This document shows positions 34,531-43,647 of a stretch of DNA of 64,000 bases, in pieces. This DNA is from Kitasatospora kifunensis (GTDB lineage Bacteria; Actinomycetota; Actinomycetes; Streptomycetales; Streptomycetaceae), in contig NZ_JACHJV010000001.1 in assembly GCF_014203855.1 (NCBI RefSeq), forward strand, positions 5,208,001 through 5,272,000, written 5' to 3'. Positions within the stretch are counted from its first letter, which is position 1. Each line of letters starts with the position of its first letter. The notes beneath the pieces were generated by a model. The model had not been told where the DNA came from, ran no database searches, and saw only the letters and a program-made list of their open reading frames with translations. A program made the position numbers and the translations under genes.

Positions 34531-34597
34531 TCTCGTGCCCTTCGCTGAGGGCCGTGCCGCCGCCAGGATAGCGCCGGGCGGCCTGCGGCGAAGGGGT

Positions 34598-35254
34598 TCA
34601 GTCGCCGAGGACCAGGCGCAGCCCGAAGCCGATCACCACGATGCCGGTGATCCGGTCCATCAGGCGGCGCGCGGCCGGGCGCCGCAGCCGCTCGCGCAGC
34701 GCCGTCGCGAACGCGATCAGCACGGCGGACCAGAGCAGGCCGAACAGGACGTGGACGGAGGTCAGCAGCAGGCCGAAGGCCAGGTGCGGCTCGGCGGGCG
34801 GGACGAACTGCGGGAGCAGGGCGACGTAGAAGACGCCCACCTTGGGGTTGAGCAGGTTGGTGACGGTGCCCTGGCGCCAGCCGGGGAGCAGACGGTCGGG
34901 GCCGCCCGGCGCGAGGTCGAGTTCCTCGCCGTGCGGCTCGCCGGTGGCCGCGCCGGTGCGCCGGCGCCAGGTGCTCAGCAGCATCCGGGCACCCATCCAG
35001 ACCAGGTACCCGGCACCGACCCAGCGCAGTGTCTGGTAGGCGAGTTGAGAGGCGGTGAGCAGCGCGGTGACGCCCAGCGAGGTGAGCGAGCCCCAGATCA
35101 GGGTGCCGGTCTGGACTCCCAGCACCACACCCCAGGCGCGGCGGCGCAGACCCAGCGCGGAGGTGCGCAGGATGAGCGCGGTGTCGAGACCGGGGGTGAG
35201 GGTGAGCAGGCCGACGACGGCGGCGAAGGACCAGAGGGCGGTGGCAGCGGTCAT
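34598..35254 (-). CDS. LysE-family amino-acid exporter
   Basis: The 218-residue membrane protein has six hydrophobic helices and the LysE/RhtB opening LLTLTPGLDTALILRTSALG, with LNPKVGVFYVALLPQFV in the middle. Members export lysine, arginine, threonine or homoserine lactone. No LysG-type regulator is adjacent. The ATG follows a weak purine-rich site; 67 bases separate its 3' end from the SLOG-like gene's start. Confidence 0.9.
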   Translation of the reverse strand: MTAATALWSFAAVVGLLTLTPGLDTALILRTSALGLRRRAWGVVLGVQTGTLIWGSLTSLGVTALLTASQLAYQTLRWVGAGYLVWMGARMLLSTWRRRTGAATGEPHGEELDLAPGGPDRLLPGWRQGTVTNLLNPKVGVFYVALLPQFVPPAEPHLAFGLLLTSVHVLFGLLWSAVLIAFATALRERLRRPAARRLMDRITGIVVIGFGLRLVLGD

Positions 35255-35326
35255 GGACCGTCAGCCTATCGACGGGTGGCGTACAACCGTTCGACAGGTA
35301 CCGCCGTGCTGCCGACCGCAGGCCGA

Positions 35327-35512
35327 CTACCAGCCGGCGTTGCCGCCGTAGCCCCGGACCCGGTCGAACTCCTGCGCCCGGACGAGCCTCATGTCCGGCA
35401 CACCCTGTGGCGCGTGGTGTGCGGTTGCGTGATCGTAGTGCGGCGGCTCACCGTTGTTGAGCCGCCAGAAGGTGCGGCTGACCACTGCCCATGCCGCCTG
35501 GATGCGCTTCAT
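35327..35512 (-). CDS. Small hypothetical protein
   Basis: The 61-residue basic protein reads MKRIQAAWAVVSRTFWRLNN then a His-rich segment (HYDHATAHHAP) and RLVRAQEFDRVRGYGG. A CCAGGAGCT ribosome-binding site precedes the ATG. No family is recognised; amino-acid content and upstream site suggest a real gene. Confidence 0.5.
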   Translation of the reverse strand: MKRIQAAWAVVSRTFWRLNNGEPPHYDHATAHHAPQGVPDMRLVRAQEFDRVRGYGGNAGW

Positions 35513-35703
35513 CTCTCAGCTCCTGGAGCCATTCGGTGCCCGTCCAGCGGGCATGTCGCCAGCCTAGGACCAACCCGTCGGCGGAGATCCGGCATTGAGC
35601 GAATCTTGATGATTCTCCGGCACGCTCGCTGCGACACTGCTGTACCCCTACTACCCGACTGCCGAGTGCGGCAGGCGCGCCAATCTCCGATGTGAGGCCG
35701 AAG

Positions 35704-35904
35704 ATGACCGAGCCCGTCACCCTGCGGGTGATCCACGGCAATCCCACCCCTGAGGAACTCGCCGCCGCCACCGCGGTCCTGCTCGCCCGGCGGGCGGCCC
35801 GCCTGCACGCCGCCCCGGCCCGGCTGCCGCGCCGCCGCAGCTCCTGGCGGATGGTCGTCAGCTACCAGCCGCCGGCCGCCTGGGCCTCGGTCTCAGCCAG
35901 CTGA
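35704..35904 (+). CDS. Acyl-CoA carboxylase epsilon-like subunit
   Basis: The 66-residue protein begins MTEPVTLRVIHGNPTPEELA, continues with a helix AAATAVLLARRAARL and has the late WRMVVSYQPPAAW. This is the pattern of the small epsilon subunits that bind and activate actinobacterial acetyl/propionyl-CoA carboxylases. Epsilon genes normally lie beside a beta-subunit gene; none is present within this window, so it is displaced or serves a complex elsewhere. A terminator and tRNA-Lys follow. Confidence 0.75.
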   Translation: MTEPVTLRVIHGNPTPEELAAATAVLLARRAARLHAAPARLPRRRSSWRMVVSYQPPAAWASVSAS

Positions 35905-35915
35905 CGGCGAAAACG

Positions 35916-35955
35916 ACTCTGGGCTCTCCCGCCGAAGCGAAGGAGAGCCCAGAGT
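35916..35955. terminator. Hairpin terminator between epsilon gene and tRNA-Lys copy 3
   Basis: ACTCTGGGCTCTCC and GGAGAGCCCAGAGT form 14-base perfect arms around a 12-base loop. It lies between convergent transcripts (epsilon gene plus, tRNA minus) and can end both. Confidence 0.8.
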
Positions 35956-35965
35956 ACTGACAGGT

Positions 35966-36038
35966 GCGCCGCCAGGGACTCGAACCCCGGACCCGCTGAT
36001 TAAGAGTCAGCTGCTCTAACCAACTGAGCTAGCGGCGC
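35966..36038 (-). tRNA. tRNA-Lys (anticodon CTT), copy 3
   Basis: The 73 bases are identical to the other tRNA-Lys copies. A TAATGT box is 16 bases upstream on the minus strand (36054-36059), and a 14-bp hairpin lies ten bases downstream. Confidence 0.97.
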
Positions 36039-36213
36039 CTGCTGACGACGAGAACATTACCTGGTCAGCAGCCGATTCTCCGAATCGGCCCCGGGCCCCG
36101 GTCTCAGGCCCGCTCGCAGCCTCGGGGCCACCGGCCCCCGTCGGCGTGCCGGGACAGGTCACGTTGGTTTGTCATATCTACACTCTCCCTGTCCGATAGG
36201 AGAGGATCCACGC

Positions 36214-37794
36214 GTGGCCCAGCTGTCCTTGCTCTTCCTGGTGCTGCTCGCCTCCGTGGTCACCATGCCGCTCGCTCGCCGCACCGGGGTGCCGCAGCCG
36301 GTGCTGATGACGGTGCTCGGGCTGGTGATGGCACTGGTCCCGCAGATCCCCAACATCGCGGTGGACCCCGACCTGATCCTGCCGCTGGTGCTCCCGCCGC
36401 TGATCTTCGCGGTGGCCCGGCGCGCCTCGCTCTCCTACTTCCGGGCCAACCTGCGCTCGATCCTGCTGCTGGCCGTCGCGCTGGTGGTGGTCACCACCAG
36501 TGCGGTCGCCGTGGCCTTCCACTGGCTGGCGCCCGCGCTGCCGGTGGCGGCCGCGGTGGCGCTCGGGGCGCTGGTCTCGCCGCCCGACCCGGTGGCCGCG
36601 GTGGCGGTGGCCGGCAGCGTCGGCCTGCCCAGGCGGCTGGTGTCGGTGCTGGAGAGCGAGGGGCTCTTCAACGACGTGACCGCGATCGTGGTCTACTCGC
36701 TGGCCGTCGAGGCGGTGGTGACCGGCGACTTCTCGGTGCCGCACGCGCTGCTGCGCTTCGTGCTGTCGGCGGTGCTGGCCGTGGTGGTCGGGGTCGCGAT
36801 CGGCTGGCTGGCCACGAAGATCGGCGCGCTGCTCGACGACCCCACCCAGCAGGTCGCGCTCAACCTGCTGGTGCCGTTCGCCGCCTACGCGCTGGCCGAG
36901 GAGATCGAGGGCTCGGGCGTGCTGGCCGTGGTGGTGGTCGGCCTCTACCTGGCCGACCGGGCTGCGGACGCCGACGACGTCTCCTACCGGCTGGTCGGCA
37001 GCGCGTTCTGGGACATCGTGGAGACCCTGATCACCGGCGTCGCCTTCGGGCTGATCGGCCTGGAGCTGGCCACCGTGCTCAAGGACGCCGGGGCCGGCTG
37101 GCACTCGATGCTCGGGGACGCGGCCGTGGTGATCGGCGTCGTGGTGGTGGTCCGGCTGATCTGGCTGCTGCCGGCCGCCTGGCTCTCCAAGCGGCTCGGC
37201 CGTGGCGAGGAGGACACCCCGCTCAGCTGGCGCGAGACCGTGGTGCTCTGGTGGTCGGGCATGCGCGGGGTGGCCACCGTGGCGCTCGCGCTGGCCATTC
37301 CGTTCACCACGCACGGCGGCCATGACTTCCCCGGGCGCGGGCGGATCGTCTTCACGGCGTTCAGCGTGGTGCTCTTCACGCTGCTGGTGCAGGGGCTCTC
37401 GCTGCCCTGGCTGGTCCGGCGCCTGGGCATCGACCCGCACCTGGACCGGCGCGAGCAGCAGCAGCGGCAGCTGTGGGGCCGGGCGGCCAGGGCGGCGCTG
37501 GTACGGCTGGGCGAGCTGGAGGAGGAGGACCGGTTGCCGATCGAACTCGTGGAGAAATTGCGGGAACGTCAGCATGACCGGCTGGCCCGGCTCTGCCCGG
37601 AGCAGTACGAGGAGGAGGAAGCGCTGGAGGCCCGCCAGCGGGTCTCGCGGCTGCGCAAACTGCGCGAGGTGGAGCAGGAGTTGCTGGCCGCCTCGCGCCG
37701 CGAGGTGCTGCTGGCCCGCGGCGAGCCGGGCGCGGACCCGGAACTGGTCGACCACGTGCTGCGCGGTCTGGACCTGCGCTCGGATCGGAAATGA
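36214..37794 (+). CDS. Na+/H+ antiporter, CPA1/NhaP type
   Basis: The 526-residue protein has about twelve membrane helices. GALVSPPDPVAAVAVAGSVG and ESEGLFNDVTAIVVYSLAVE include the conserved ND pair of the ion-binding site in CPA1 exchangers; WSGMRGVATVALALAIP is the later conserved Arg motif. The last 120 residues form a charged cytoplasmic tail with heptad-like Glu/Arg content (coiled coil). GTG at 36214 follows AGGAGAGGA at a good spacing. It would exchange sodium for protons in pH or salt homeostasis. Confidence 0.92.
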   Translation: MAQLSLLFLVLLASVVTMPLARRTGVPQPVLMTVLGLVMALVPQIPNIAVDPDLILPLVLPPLIFAVARRASLSYFRANLRSILLLAVALVVVTTSAVAVAFHWLAPALPVAAAVALGALVSPPDPVAAVAVAGSVGLPRRLVSVLESEGLFNDVTAIVVYSLAVEAVVTGDFSVPHALLRFVLSAVLAVVVGVAIGWLATKIGALLDDPTQQVALNLLVPFAAYALAEEIEGSGVLAVVVVGLYLADRAADADDVSYRLVGSAFWDIVETLITGVAFGLIGLELATVLKDAGAGWHSMLGDAAVVIGVVVVVRLIWLLPAAWLSKRLGRGEEDTPLSWRETVVLWWSGMRGVATVALALAIPFTTHGGHDFPGRGRIVFTAFSVVLFTLLVQGLSLPWLVRRLGIDPHLDRREQQQRQLWGRAARAALVRLGELEEEDRLPIELVEKLRERQHDRLARLCPEQYEEEEALEARQRVSRLRKLREVEQELLAASRREVLLARGEPGADPELVDHVLRGLDLRSDRK

Positions 37795-37982
37795 CGGCGG
37801 TGCGTCAGGTGCCGGTGGCGTCGGCCGCCCTGACTGTTCCGTAGGCTGGTGTCCGACTGACGAGAACCCGGCCGCGACACCCTGGCCGGCCGCCTATCGG
37901 GTCGGCGCCACGGGCCCCTCGCTCCGGGCCCTCGCTCCGGGTCCGAGTACCGCTTCCCAGAGACCGATTCGAGGAGAAACCG

Positions 37983-39632
37983 ATGGCCGACGGCCGTACC
38001 CCCCTGGACCGCACCCCGCAGTGGGCCGCCCTCGGTAAGCACCGGGAGGAGATCGGCGAGCTGCACCTGCGCGAGCTGTTCGCCGCCGACCCCGAGCGCG
38101 GCAGCCGCTACACCCTGCAGGTCGGTGACCTGTACCTGGACTACTCGAAGCACCTGGTGACCGACCAGACCCTGGAGCTGCTGCGCGAGCTGGCCGAGGC
38201 GATGGACGTGGCCGGCCTGCGCGACGCGATGTTCCGCGGCGAGAAGATCAACGTCACCGAGGACCGCGCCGTGCTGCACACCGCGCTGCGTGCCCCGCGC
38301 GGCGCCGTGGTCGAGGTGGACGGCGTCAACGTGGTCCCCGAGGTGCACGCGGTCCTGGACAAGATGGCCGGCTTCGCCAACCGGGTGCGCAGCGGCGCCT
38401 GGACCGGCCACACCGGCAAGCGGATCAAGAACATCGTCAACATCGGCATCGGCGGCTCCGACCTCGGCCCCGCGATGGCCTACGAGGTGCTGCGCTCCTA
38501 CACCCAGCGCGACCTCACCGTCCGCTTCGTCTCCAACGTGGACGGCGCCGACCTGCACGAGGCGGTGCGCGACCTGGACGCCGCCGAGACGCTCTTCATC
38601 GTCGCCTCCAAGACCTTCACCACGATCGAGACCATCACCAACGCCACCTCAGCCCGTGACTGGCTGCTCGGGCAGCTCGGCGCCGGGCAGGAGGCGGTGG
38701 CCAAGCACTTCGTGGCGCTGTCCACCAACGGCCAGGGCGTGGCCGACTTCGGCATCGACGTCGAGAACATGTTCGAGTTCTGGGACTGGGTCGGCGGCCG
38801 CTACTCCTACGACTCGGCGATCGGCCTGTCGCTGATGATCGCGATCGGCCCGGAGTACTTCCAGGAGATGCTGGAGGGCTTCCGCCTGGTCGACGACCAC
38901 TTCCGCACCGCCCCGGCGGCCGAGAACGTCCCGCTGCTGCTCGGCCTGCTCGGCATCTGGTACGGCCAGTTCTTCGACGCCCAGTCGCACGCGGTGCTGC
39001 CCTACTCGCACTACCTCTCCAAGTTCACCGCCTACCTGCAGCAGCTGGACATGGAGTCCAACGGCAAGTCGGTGCAGCGCGACGGCAACCCGGTCGGCTG
39101 GACCACCGGCCCGGTGGTCTGGGGCACCCCCGGCACCAACGGCCAGCACGCCTACTACCAGCTGCTGCACCAGGGCACCAAGGTGATCCCGGCCGACCTG
39201 ATCGGCTTCGCCAAGCCGGTGGCCGACCTGGCCCCCGGCCTGGTGGCCCAGCACGACCTGCTGATGGCCAACTTCTTCGCCCAGGCCCAGGCTTTCGCCT
39301 TCGGCAAGACCGCCGAGGAGGTCCGCGCCGAGGGCGTGGCCGAGTTCCAGGTGCCGCACCGCACCTTCCGCGGCAACCACCCGACCACGGTCTTCCTCGC
39401 CGAGGAGCTGACCCCCTCGGTGCTCGGCCAGCTGATCGCGCTCTACGAGCACAAGGTGTTCGTGCAGGGCGCCATCTGGAACATCGACTCCTTCGACCAG
39501 TGGGGCGTTGAGCTCGGCAAGGTGCTCGCCAAGAAGATCGAGCCGGTGCTGCTGACCGGCGAGGGCGGCGACCACCTGGACAGCTCCAGCGCCACCCTGG
39601 TGGCCAAGTACCGCACACTGCGCGGTCGCTGA
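37983..39632 (+). CDS. pgi: Glucose-6-phosphate isomerase
   Basis: The 549-residue enzyme interconverts glucose 6-phosphate and fructose 6-phosphate in glycolysis. The phosphate-binding [20 protein letters not shown], the SKTFTTIET loop, the MESNGKSV active-site glutamate region and the C-terminal signature [14 protein letters not shown] are all present and uninterrupted. A GAGGAGAAA site precedes the ATG. A long hairpin terminator follows 18 bases after the stop, so it is monocistronic at its 3' end. Confidence 0.98.
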   Translation: MADGRTPLDRTPQWAALGKHREEIGELHLRELFAADPERGSRYTLQVGDLYLDYSKHLVTDQTLELLRELAEAMDVAGLRDAMFRGEKINVTEDRAVLHTALRAPRGAVVEVDGVNVVPEVHAVLDKMAGFANRVRSGAWTGHTGKRIKNIVNIGIGGSDLGPAMAYEVLRSYTQRDLTVRFVSNVDGADLHEAVRDLDAAETLFIVASKTFTTIETITNATSARDWLLGQLGAGQEAVAKHFVALSTNGQGVADFGIDVENMFEFWDWVGGRYSYDSAIGLSLMIAIGPEYFQEMLEGFRLVDDHFRTAPAAENVPLLLGLLGIWYGQFFDAQSHAVLPYSHYLSKFTAYLQQLDMESNGKSVQRDGNPVGWTTGPVVWGTPGTNGQHAYYQLLHQGTKVIPADLIGFAKPVADLAPGLVAQHDLLMANFFAQAQAFAFGKTAEEVRAEGVAEFQVPHRTFRGNHPTTVFLAEELTPSVLGQLIALYEHKVFVQGAIWNIDSFDQWGVELGKVLAKKIEPVLLTGEGGDHLDSSSATLVAKYRTLRGR

Positions 39633-39649
39633 TCATCCATCAGGCATGA

Positions 39650-39689
39650 GCGCCAGGGGCCCCGGACAGCCGTCCGGGGCCCCTGGCGC
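39650..39689. terminator. Strong hairpin between pgi and the glucosaminidase gene
   Basis: GCGCCAGGGGCCCCGGAC and its exact complement form 18-base arms with the loop AGCC. It sits between convergent genes and likely terminates both. Confidence 0.88.
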
Positions 39690-39703
39690 GTTCGGTGGGG
39701 CGA

Positions 39704-42583
39704 TCAGCTTCGCGGTGCCGCGGTGGCCACCACGTCGGTCTTCGGCGCGTTCCAGCCGGAGAGGCTGACCACCGGGGTCGCGCCGTGCAGGTCGGCCGAG
39801 TCGTAGCTCGCGGTCAGCGTTTCGGACTCACCGGGCCACAGGGTGGTGTCGTTGTCGCTCCAGATCGAGGACTGCAGCTCGTTGTCGCCCGGCAGTTCGG
39901 TACCGGCGGCCGTGCCCCGGCGCAGGTCCGCCCGCAGGAAGAAGCCCACGGTCGGCTTGGACGAGGTGTTGGTGACGGTCACCGTGACCAGCTTGTTCGA
40001 ACTGTTCGGCCCGGCCTGGTCGCTGGTGGTGGCCGTGGCCGTCACCGAGGCCTGCGGCAGGTTCCGCAGGGCCTTGAGGTCGGCGTAGGAGGTCATGGTG
40101 GACTGCGGCTGGCCGATGGTCTTCGACCAGTCGACGACGTCCGGGGTGGTGGAGTTCCAGTAGACGTTGCGGTCCACCAGGGCGCCGTGCTGCTTCACCA
40201 GCAGTTCGACGAAGTACACGGTGTTCGCCGCGCTCGGCAGCTTCGGCTTCAGCACGGCGCCCGCCACCTGCTGGGAGGCGAGCGTCAGGTCGCCGGAGCT
40301 CTGGTCGTCCAGCAGCGCCCCGGCCGTGTTGTAGACCTTGGCCTCCACCGTGACGCCTGCCTGGCTCCGGCCGCCGAGGTTGTCCAGCGTCACCGCGTGG
40401 TCGTCCAGCGAGTAGAGCGCGTGCAGCGGCCGGTTGGCCTGCTGGGCGCCGAAGTACGAGCCGGCCTGGTCGCCGTCGTTGTTGTAGAGCGACCAGAGCA
40501 GGGTCGGCCAGCCCTTGTTCAGCTGCCAGTAGAAGGTGCCGGTGGAGGGGGCGGTGGCGTTGGTGGAGTGGTCGATGAACGCCTCGAACTGGGCCCTGGT
40601 GTCCTCGTAGTTCTGCACCTGGGCCTCCTCGACGTACTGGGCCAGGCTCGACCAGGCGCCGTAGCGGCTGCTGATCGCGGTGTCGAGGTTGTAGTTGGTG
40701 CCGAAGTGGTAGTCGGTGTGCGCGGTGCCCTCGTAGTTGTCGTGGTACTGGTTGGCGCCGGGCTTCTGCCAGAGTGCCGCCTGGTCGGCGGGGGAGAGGA
40801 AGCGGTTGATCGAGTCCAGCGTCGGGATGGTGTTGCCGCCGCTCTGCTCGCTGTCGAAGCCCCAGGCGCCGCCCGCGTTGGTCCGCGTCGAGTCGGTGCT
40901 GTCGTAGTGCGAGGTGTCGTACCAGTAGTTCGGTGGCACCCAGTCGTACGGGCCCTCCTTCTCGCCGGAAGTCCCCAGCTGGGGGCTCGAGTTGTACTCG
41001 GCGGAGGAGATGAACGGGCCGCCGTAGTCGGCGGCCGCGAAGCCCTTGAGGGCCAGTGCCTCCTGGGTGGCGGTCGGTGCGTTGTCGCTCCACTGGAAGC
41101 TGAAGACGCTCGGGTGGTCGCGCAGCGTCTGGCCGATCGTCTGCGCGGTCAGCTGGTAGAGCGACTGCTGGGCACCGGTGTAGCTGGTGGCCTCCCAGAA
41201 GTCGCAGCACTGGAAGCCCGCGTTGACCAGGATGCCGGCCGCGTCCATCTGCTGGTACCAGTCGGCCGGCATGAAGTGGCCTTCCAGCCGGACGGTGTTG
41301 ACGCCCATCGCCTTCAGCAGGCCGATCTGCTTCGCGGTGTCCGCCGGGTCGTAGCGCAGGAACAGGTCCGGGTCCCAGCCGCCGCCGCGGATCACCAGCG
41401 GGGTGCCGTTGATCTTGAACGCCCGCACCCCGGCGGGCGCGGCGCTCGATGCGCCGGTCAGATAGGAGTCGACGGTGCGGATGCCGAAGGTCTCGCTGGT
41501 CGAGTTCAGCGTGCTGCCGTGCTGCGCTACCGCGGTGGCCAGCGTGTAGAGCGGCTGGGCGCCCAACTGGTAGGGCCACCAGACCTGCGGCTTCGAGAGG
41601 GTGATCGGCGCGAAGCTCACCGTGCTGGTGGAGCCGGCCGCCACCGTGACGTCCTGGTGCACCGTGATCGGGGCGCCGCCGCCGGGCGGGGTGACGCTCG
41701 CGCTCACCGTGCCGCTCTGTGCGCTCGACGAGGTGTTGGCGACGTCCGTCTTCACGGTCAGCGTCGAACTGCTCAGGTCGGCGGCGGTGTTCTGGACGAC
41801 ATGGGCGTTGCCGTCGACCAGGGGGGCTCCGCTCTGCAGCTGGACCGGGAACTGGATGCCGGTGTTGTTGTCCGGCGGGATCTGCGACCAGTCCACGTCG
41901 TCCACGGTGAGCATGGTGTTCGGGTTGTTCGGATGCACCTCGATCGCCAGCGAGTTGGTGCCGGCGCGCAGCAGCTTGCCGATGTCGAAGGCGGTGCGGG
42001 CGTAGCCGCCGGTGGCGGCGGTGGCCACCTCGGTGCCGTTCACCCAGACGTCGGCCGCGCCGATCACGCCGTTCAGCACCAGCTGCGCGCCCGCTGCGGC
42101 AGGTGGGGCGGTGAAGTCGGTGCGGTACCACCAGGGCACCGAGAACTGCTTGATGGTCTCCGGGCCGACCGCGGTCAGCTGGCCGAAGCAGCTCTTCATC
42201 GTGGTCGAGCTGAAGACGTTCGGGCAACTGCCGTTCTGCAGGAGGGCGTTGATCTCTGTCCCGGGGGCGCCGCCGCCGTCGTTGGCGACGCTGAGCCAAC
42301 CGGCGGTGTTGAAGCCCGCGGTGGAGATCCGGCTGCCGGACTGGGTGGCGGTGGCGCTGCTGAGCACCTTCCAGCCGCCGCCGGCACCGAGGTCGGTCAG
42401 CGCGCTGGAGCCGGTGGCCGGGTCGGGGAACCTGGTGGCGGTTGCCGCGGCGGGGTTCGCCGCGGTGGGGGTCGTCGCGGCGGGGGCGGCGCTGGTCGGG
42501 CGGATGGTCAGGGCGAGCAGGCCCAGCGCGGCGGCGGCGGTCGCCAGTGCGCGTCTCGGGGGCGCCGTTCTCGGGGGTGCCAT
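39704..42583 (-). CDS. csxA: Secreted exo-beta-D-glucosaminidase, glycoside hydrolase family 2 (CsxA-like)
   Basis: The 959-residue protein has a Tat/Sec-like signal (ARRALATAAAALGLLALT region), then the GH2 sandwich, Ig-like and TIM-barrel domains and two C-terminal Ig-like domains. The acid is Asp in FQWSDNAPTAT (about 500), not the usual Asn-Glu pair, and the nucleophile is Glu in GFDSEQSGGN (about 579). Both features, with PYDWVPPNYWY, are those of exo-beta-glucosaminidases that release glucosamine from chitosan ends. It was not possible to test specificity. An 18-base palindrome overlaps its leader. Confidence 0.9.
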   Translation of the reverse strand: MAPPRTAPPRRALATAAAALGLLALTIRPTSAAPAATTPTAANPAAATATRFPDPATGSSALTDLGAGGGWKVLSSATATQSGSRISTAGFNTAGWLSVANDGGGAPGTEINALLQNGSCPNVFSSTTMKSCFGQLTAVGPETIKQFSVPWWYRTDFTAPPAAAGAQLVLNGVIGAADVWVNGTEVATAATGGYARTAFDIGKLLRAGTNSLAIEVHPNNPNTMLTVDDVDWSQIPPDNNTGIQFPVQLQSGAPLVDGNAHVVQNTAADLSSSTLTVKTDVANTSSSAQSGTVSASVTPPGGGAPITVHQDVTVAAGSTSTVSFAPITLSKPQVWWPYQLGAQPLYTLATAVAQHGSTLNSTSETFGIRTVDSYLTGASSAAPAGVRAFKINGTPLVIRGGGWDPDLFLRYDPADTAKQIGLLKAMGVNTVRLEGHFMPADWYQQMDAAGILVNAGFQCCDFWEATSYTGAQQSLYQLTAQTIGQTLRDHPSVFSFQWSDNAPTATQEALALKGFAAADYGGPFISSAEYNSSPQLGTSGEKEGPYDWVPPNYWYDTSHYDSTDSTRTNAGGAWGFDSEQSGGNTIPTLDSINRFLSPADQAALWQKPGANQYHDNYEGTAHTDYHFGTNYNLDTAISSRYGAWSSLAQYVEEAQVQNYEDTRAQFEAFIDHSTNATAPSTGTFYWQLNKGWPTLLWSLYNNDGDQAGSYFGAQQANRPLHALYSLDDHAVTLDNLGGRSQAGVTVEAKVYNTAGALLDDQSSGDLTLASQQVAGAVLKPKLPSAANTVYFVELLVKQHGALVDRNVYWNSTTPDVVDWSKTIGQPQSTMTSYADLKALRNLPQASVTATATTSDQAGPNSSNKLVTVTVTNTSSKPTVGFFLRADLRRGTAAGTELPGDNELQSSIWSDNDTTLWPGESETLTASYDSADLHGATPVVSLSGWNAPKTDVVATAAPRS

Positions 42584-42595
42584 GGCGAGCTCCTA

Positions 42596-42613
42596 TAAAG
42601 TTAGGAAACTTTA
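42596..42613. promoter_or_regulatory. Palindromic operator candidate upstream of the glucosaminidase gene
   Basis: TAAAGTT-AGGA-AACTTTA has perfect 7-base arms and lies immediately upstream of the ribosome-binding site AGGAGCT. Its AGGAAA core resembles sites I recall for ROK-family repressors of chitosan-degrading genes in Streptomyces (CsnR); this link is from memory and not checked. Confidence 0.65.
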
Positions 42614-42709
42614 CTTACGGCACCAGGCAAGGTACTGGCCGCGTGCGGCGGGGGTCAACGGGTCTGCGTGGTTCCGCGCGCGCGGAAAGGGGGAGGCGGA
42701 GGCGGGAAC

Positions 42710-42745
42710 GCCGAAGGCCCCTCGCTCTCGCGAGGGGCCTTCGGC
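42710..42745 (-). terminator. Hairpin terminator downstream of tRNA-Lys copy 4
   Basis: GCCGAAGGCCCCTCG and CGAGGGGCCTTCGGC form 15-base perfect arms around a six-base loop, eight bases beyond the tRNA 3' end. Confidence 0.8.
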
Positions 42746-42752
42746 TGTCTGT

Positions 42753-42825
42753 GCGCCGCCAGGGACTCGAACCCCGGACCCGCTGATTAAGAGTCAGCTG
42801 CTCTAACCAACTGAGCTAGCGGCGC
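42753..42825 (-). tRNA. tRNA-Lys (anticodon CTT), copy 4
   Basis: The 73 bases are identical to the other three copies. The -10-like box is TACAGT, 16 bases upstream on the minus strand (42841-42846). It is followed by a 15-bp hairpin. Confidence 0.97.
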
Positions 42826-42855
42826 CTGCTGACAGAGAAGACTGTAGCAGCGGGC

Positions 42856-43512
42856 TCAGGCGGAGCCAAAATCGAATACCGCCAGGGGCGCGCCCTTGGC
42901 AGCGTCCTTACCTGAAGGCCGTGGGTAGATGGTGGTCGGCCCGGACCCCTGCCCGCCCGTGCCCCCGAGGCCTTCCTGCGGAGCCTGGGCCACTCCCCGG
43001 GCCGCCCGCACGCAGGCCCAGAGCAGCACCCCGGCGCTCGGCAGCCAGGGCTCGCTGGTGTCCGGAGCGACGATCCAGCGCCCGATCGGCGCACCGGGAG
43101 CGGTCGGCTGGTCGGGCGCCCGCCGCACCGGCGGCACGGTGACCGCATCGCCCAGCCCGTGGCAGAGCAGCGGTGGCACGTCCCGGGCCCACTCCTCCCA
43201 AGCGAGCAGCGTGCGCAGTCGGGGCGCCGCACCGGGCTGGACGAACAGCTGGGTGCGCCCGCGATACTCGGCCACCGGTCCACAACCCGGGCCCGAGGAC
43301 CACAGTTCGTCCAGCACCCGACGGCCGAACAGAGCCGGCAGGCTGATCACGTCAAAGGCCCGGCCACAGGGCAGCACGGTCGGCGCCCAGGGCCGGGCCT
43401 CCCACAGCGCCCGCAGGCTGCTCGGGTACTCGCTGGCCGAGGCCAACCAGGCCTCGCCCGCCACGGTGAGGTGCGCCACGGATTGCTCTGAGTGCTCTGT
43501 CCAGATATCCAC
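42856..43512 (-). CDS. Prim-pol N-terminal-like protein
   Basis: The 218-residue protein has segments typical of streptomycete proteins named bifunctional DNA primase/polymerase: VLPCGRAFDVISLPALFGRR, GPVAEYRGRTQLFVQPG and RWIVAPDTSEPWLP. It has only the prim-pol-like fold and no helicase domain, and the metal-binding acidic residues of active prim-pols are not evident, so it may not be a polymerase. GTG is the start. It shares its layout with the 133-residue protein at 51.5 kb. True function unknown. Confidence 0.7.
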   Translation of the reverse strand: MDIWTEHSEQSVAHLTVAGEAWLASASEYPSSLRALWEARPWAPTVLPCGRAFDVISLPALFGRRVLDELWSSGPGCGPVAEYRGRTQLFVQPGAAPRLRTLLAWEEWARDVPPLLCHGLGDAVTVPPVRRAPDQPTAPGAPIGRWIVAPDTSEPWLPSAGVLLWACVRAARGVAQAPQEGLGGTGGQGSGPTTIYPRPSGKDAAKGAPLAVFDFGSA

Positions 43513-43647
43513 GCGCAGTAGGCTGCGCCGAATCGCCGTGAGGTCGCAGCGAAAGTCCGATTCGCCGGACAGGGCAGGGGCGGGCGGCGTAGGCTTCCCC
43601 GCCGCATATGCCAGTGGCCCAGCCAGTCCCTGGGACCGGGGCTCGGC

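Noticed and set aside
39695-42598. Open frame of 967 codons on the plus strand
   Set aside because: It is the antisense of the family 2 glycosidase; composition is Val/Gly/Arg-rich and no motif is present.
8829-42825. Integrative elements bounded by the tRNA-Lys copies
   Set aside because: No integrase, excisionase, replication or transfer gene lies between the copies, and the genes there look like ordinary chromosomal ones. The tRNA copies are full-length with their own promoters, not attachment-site fragments.
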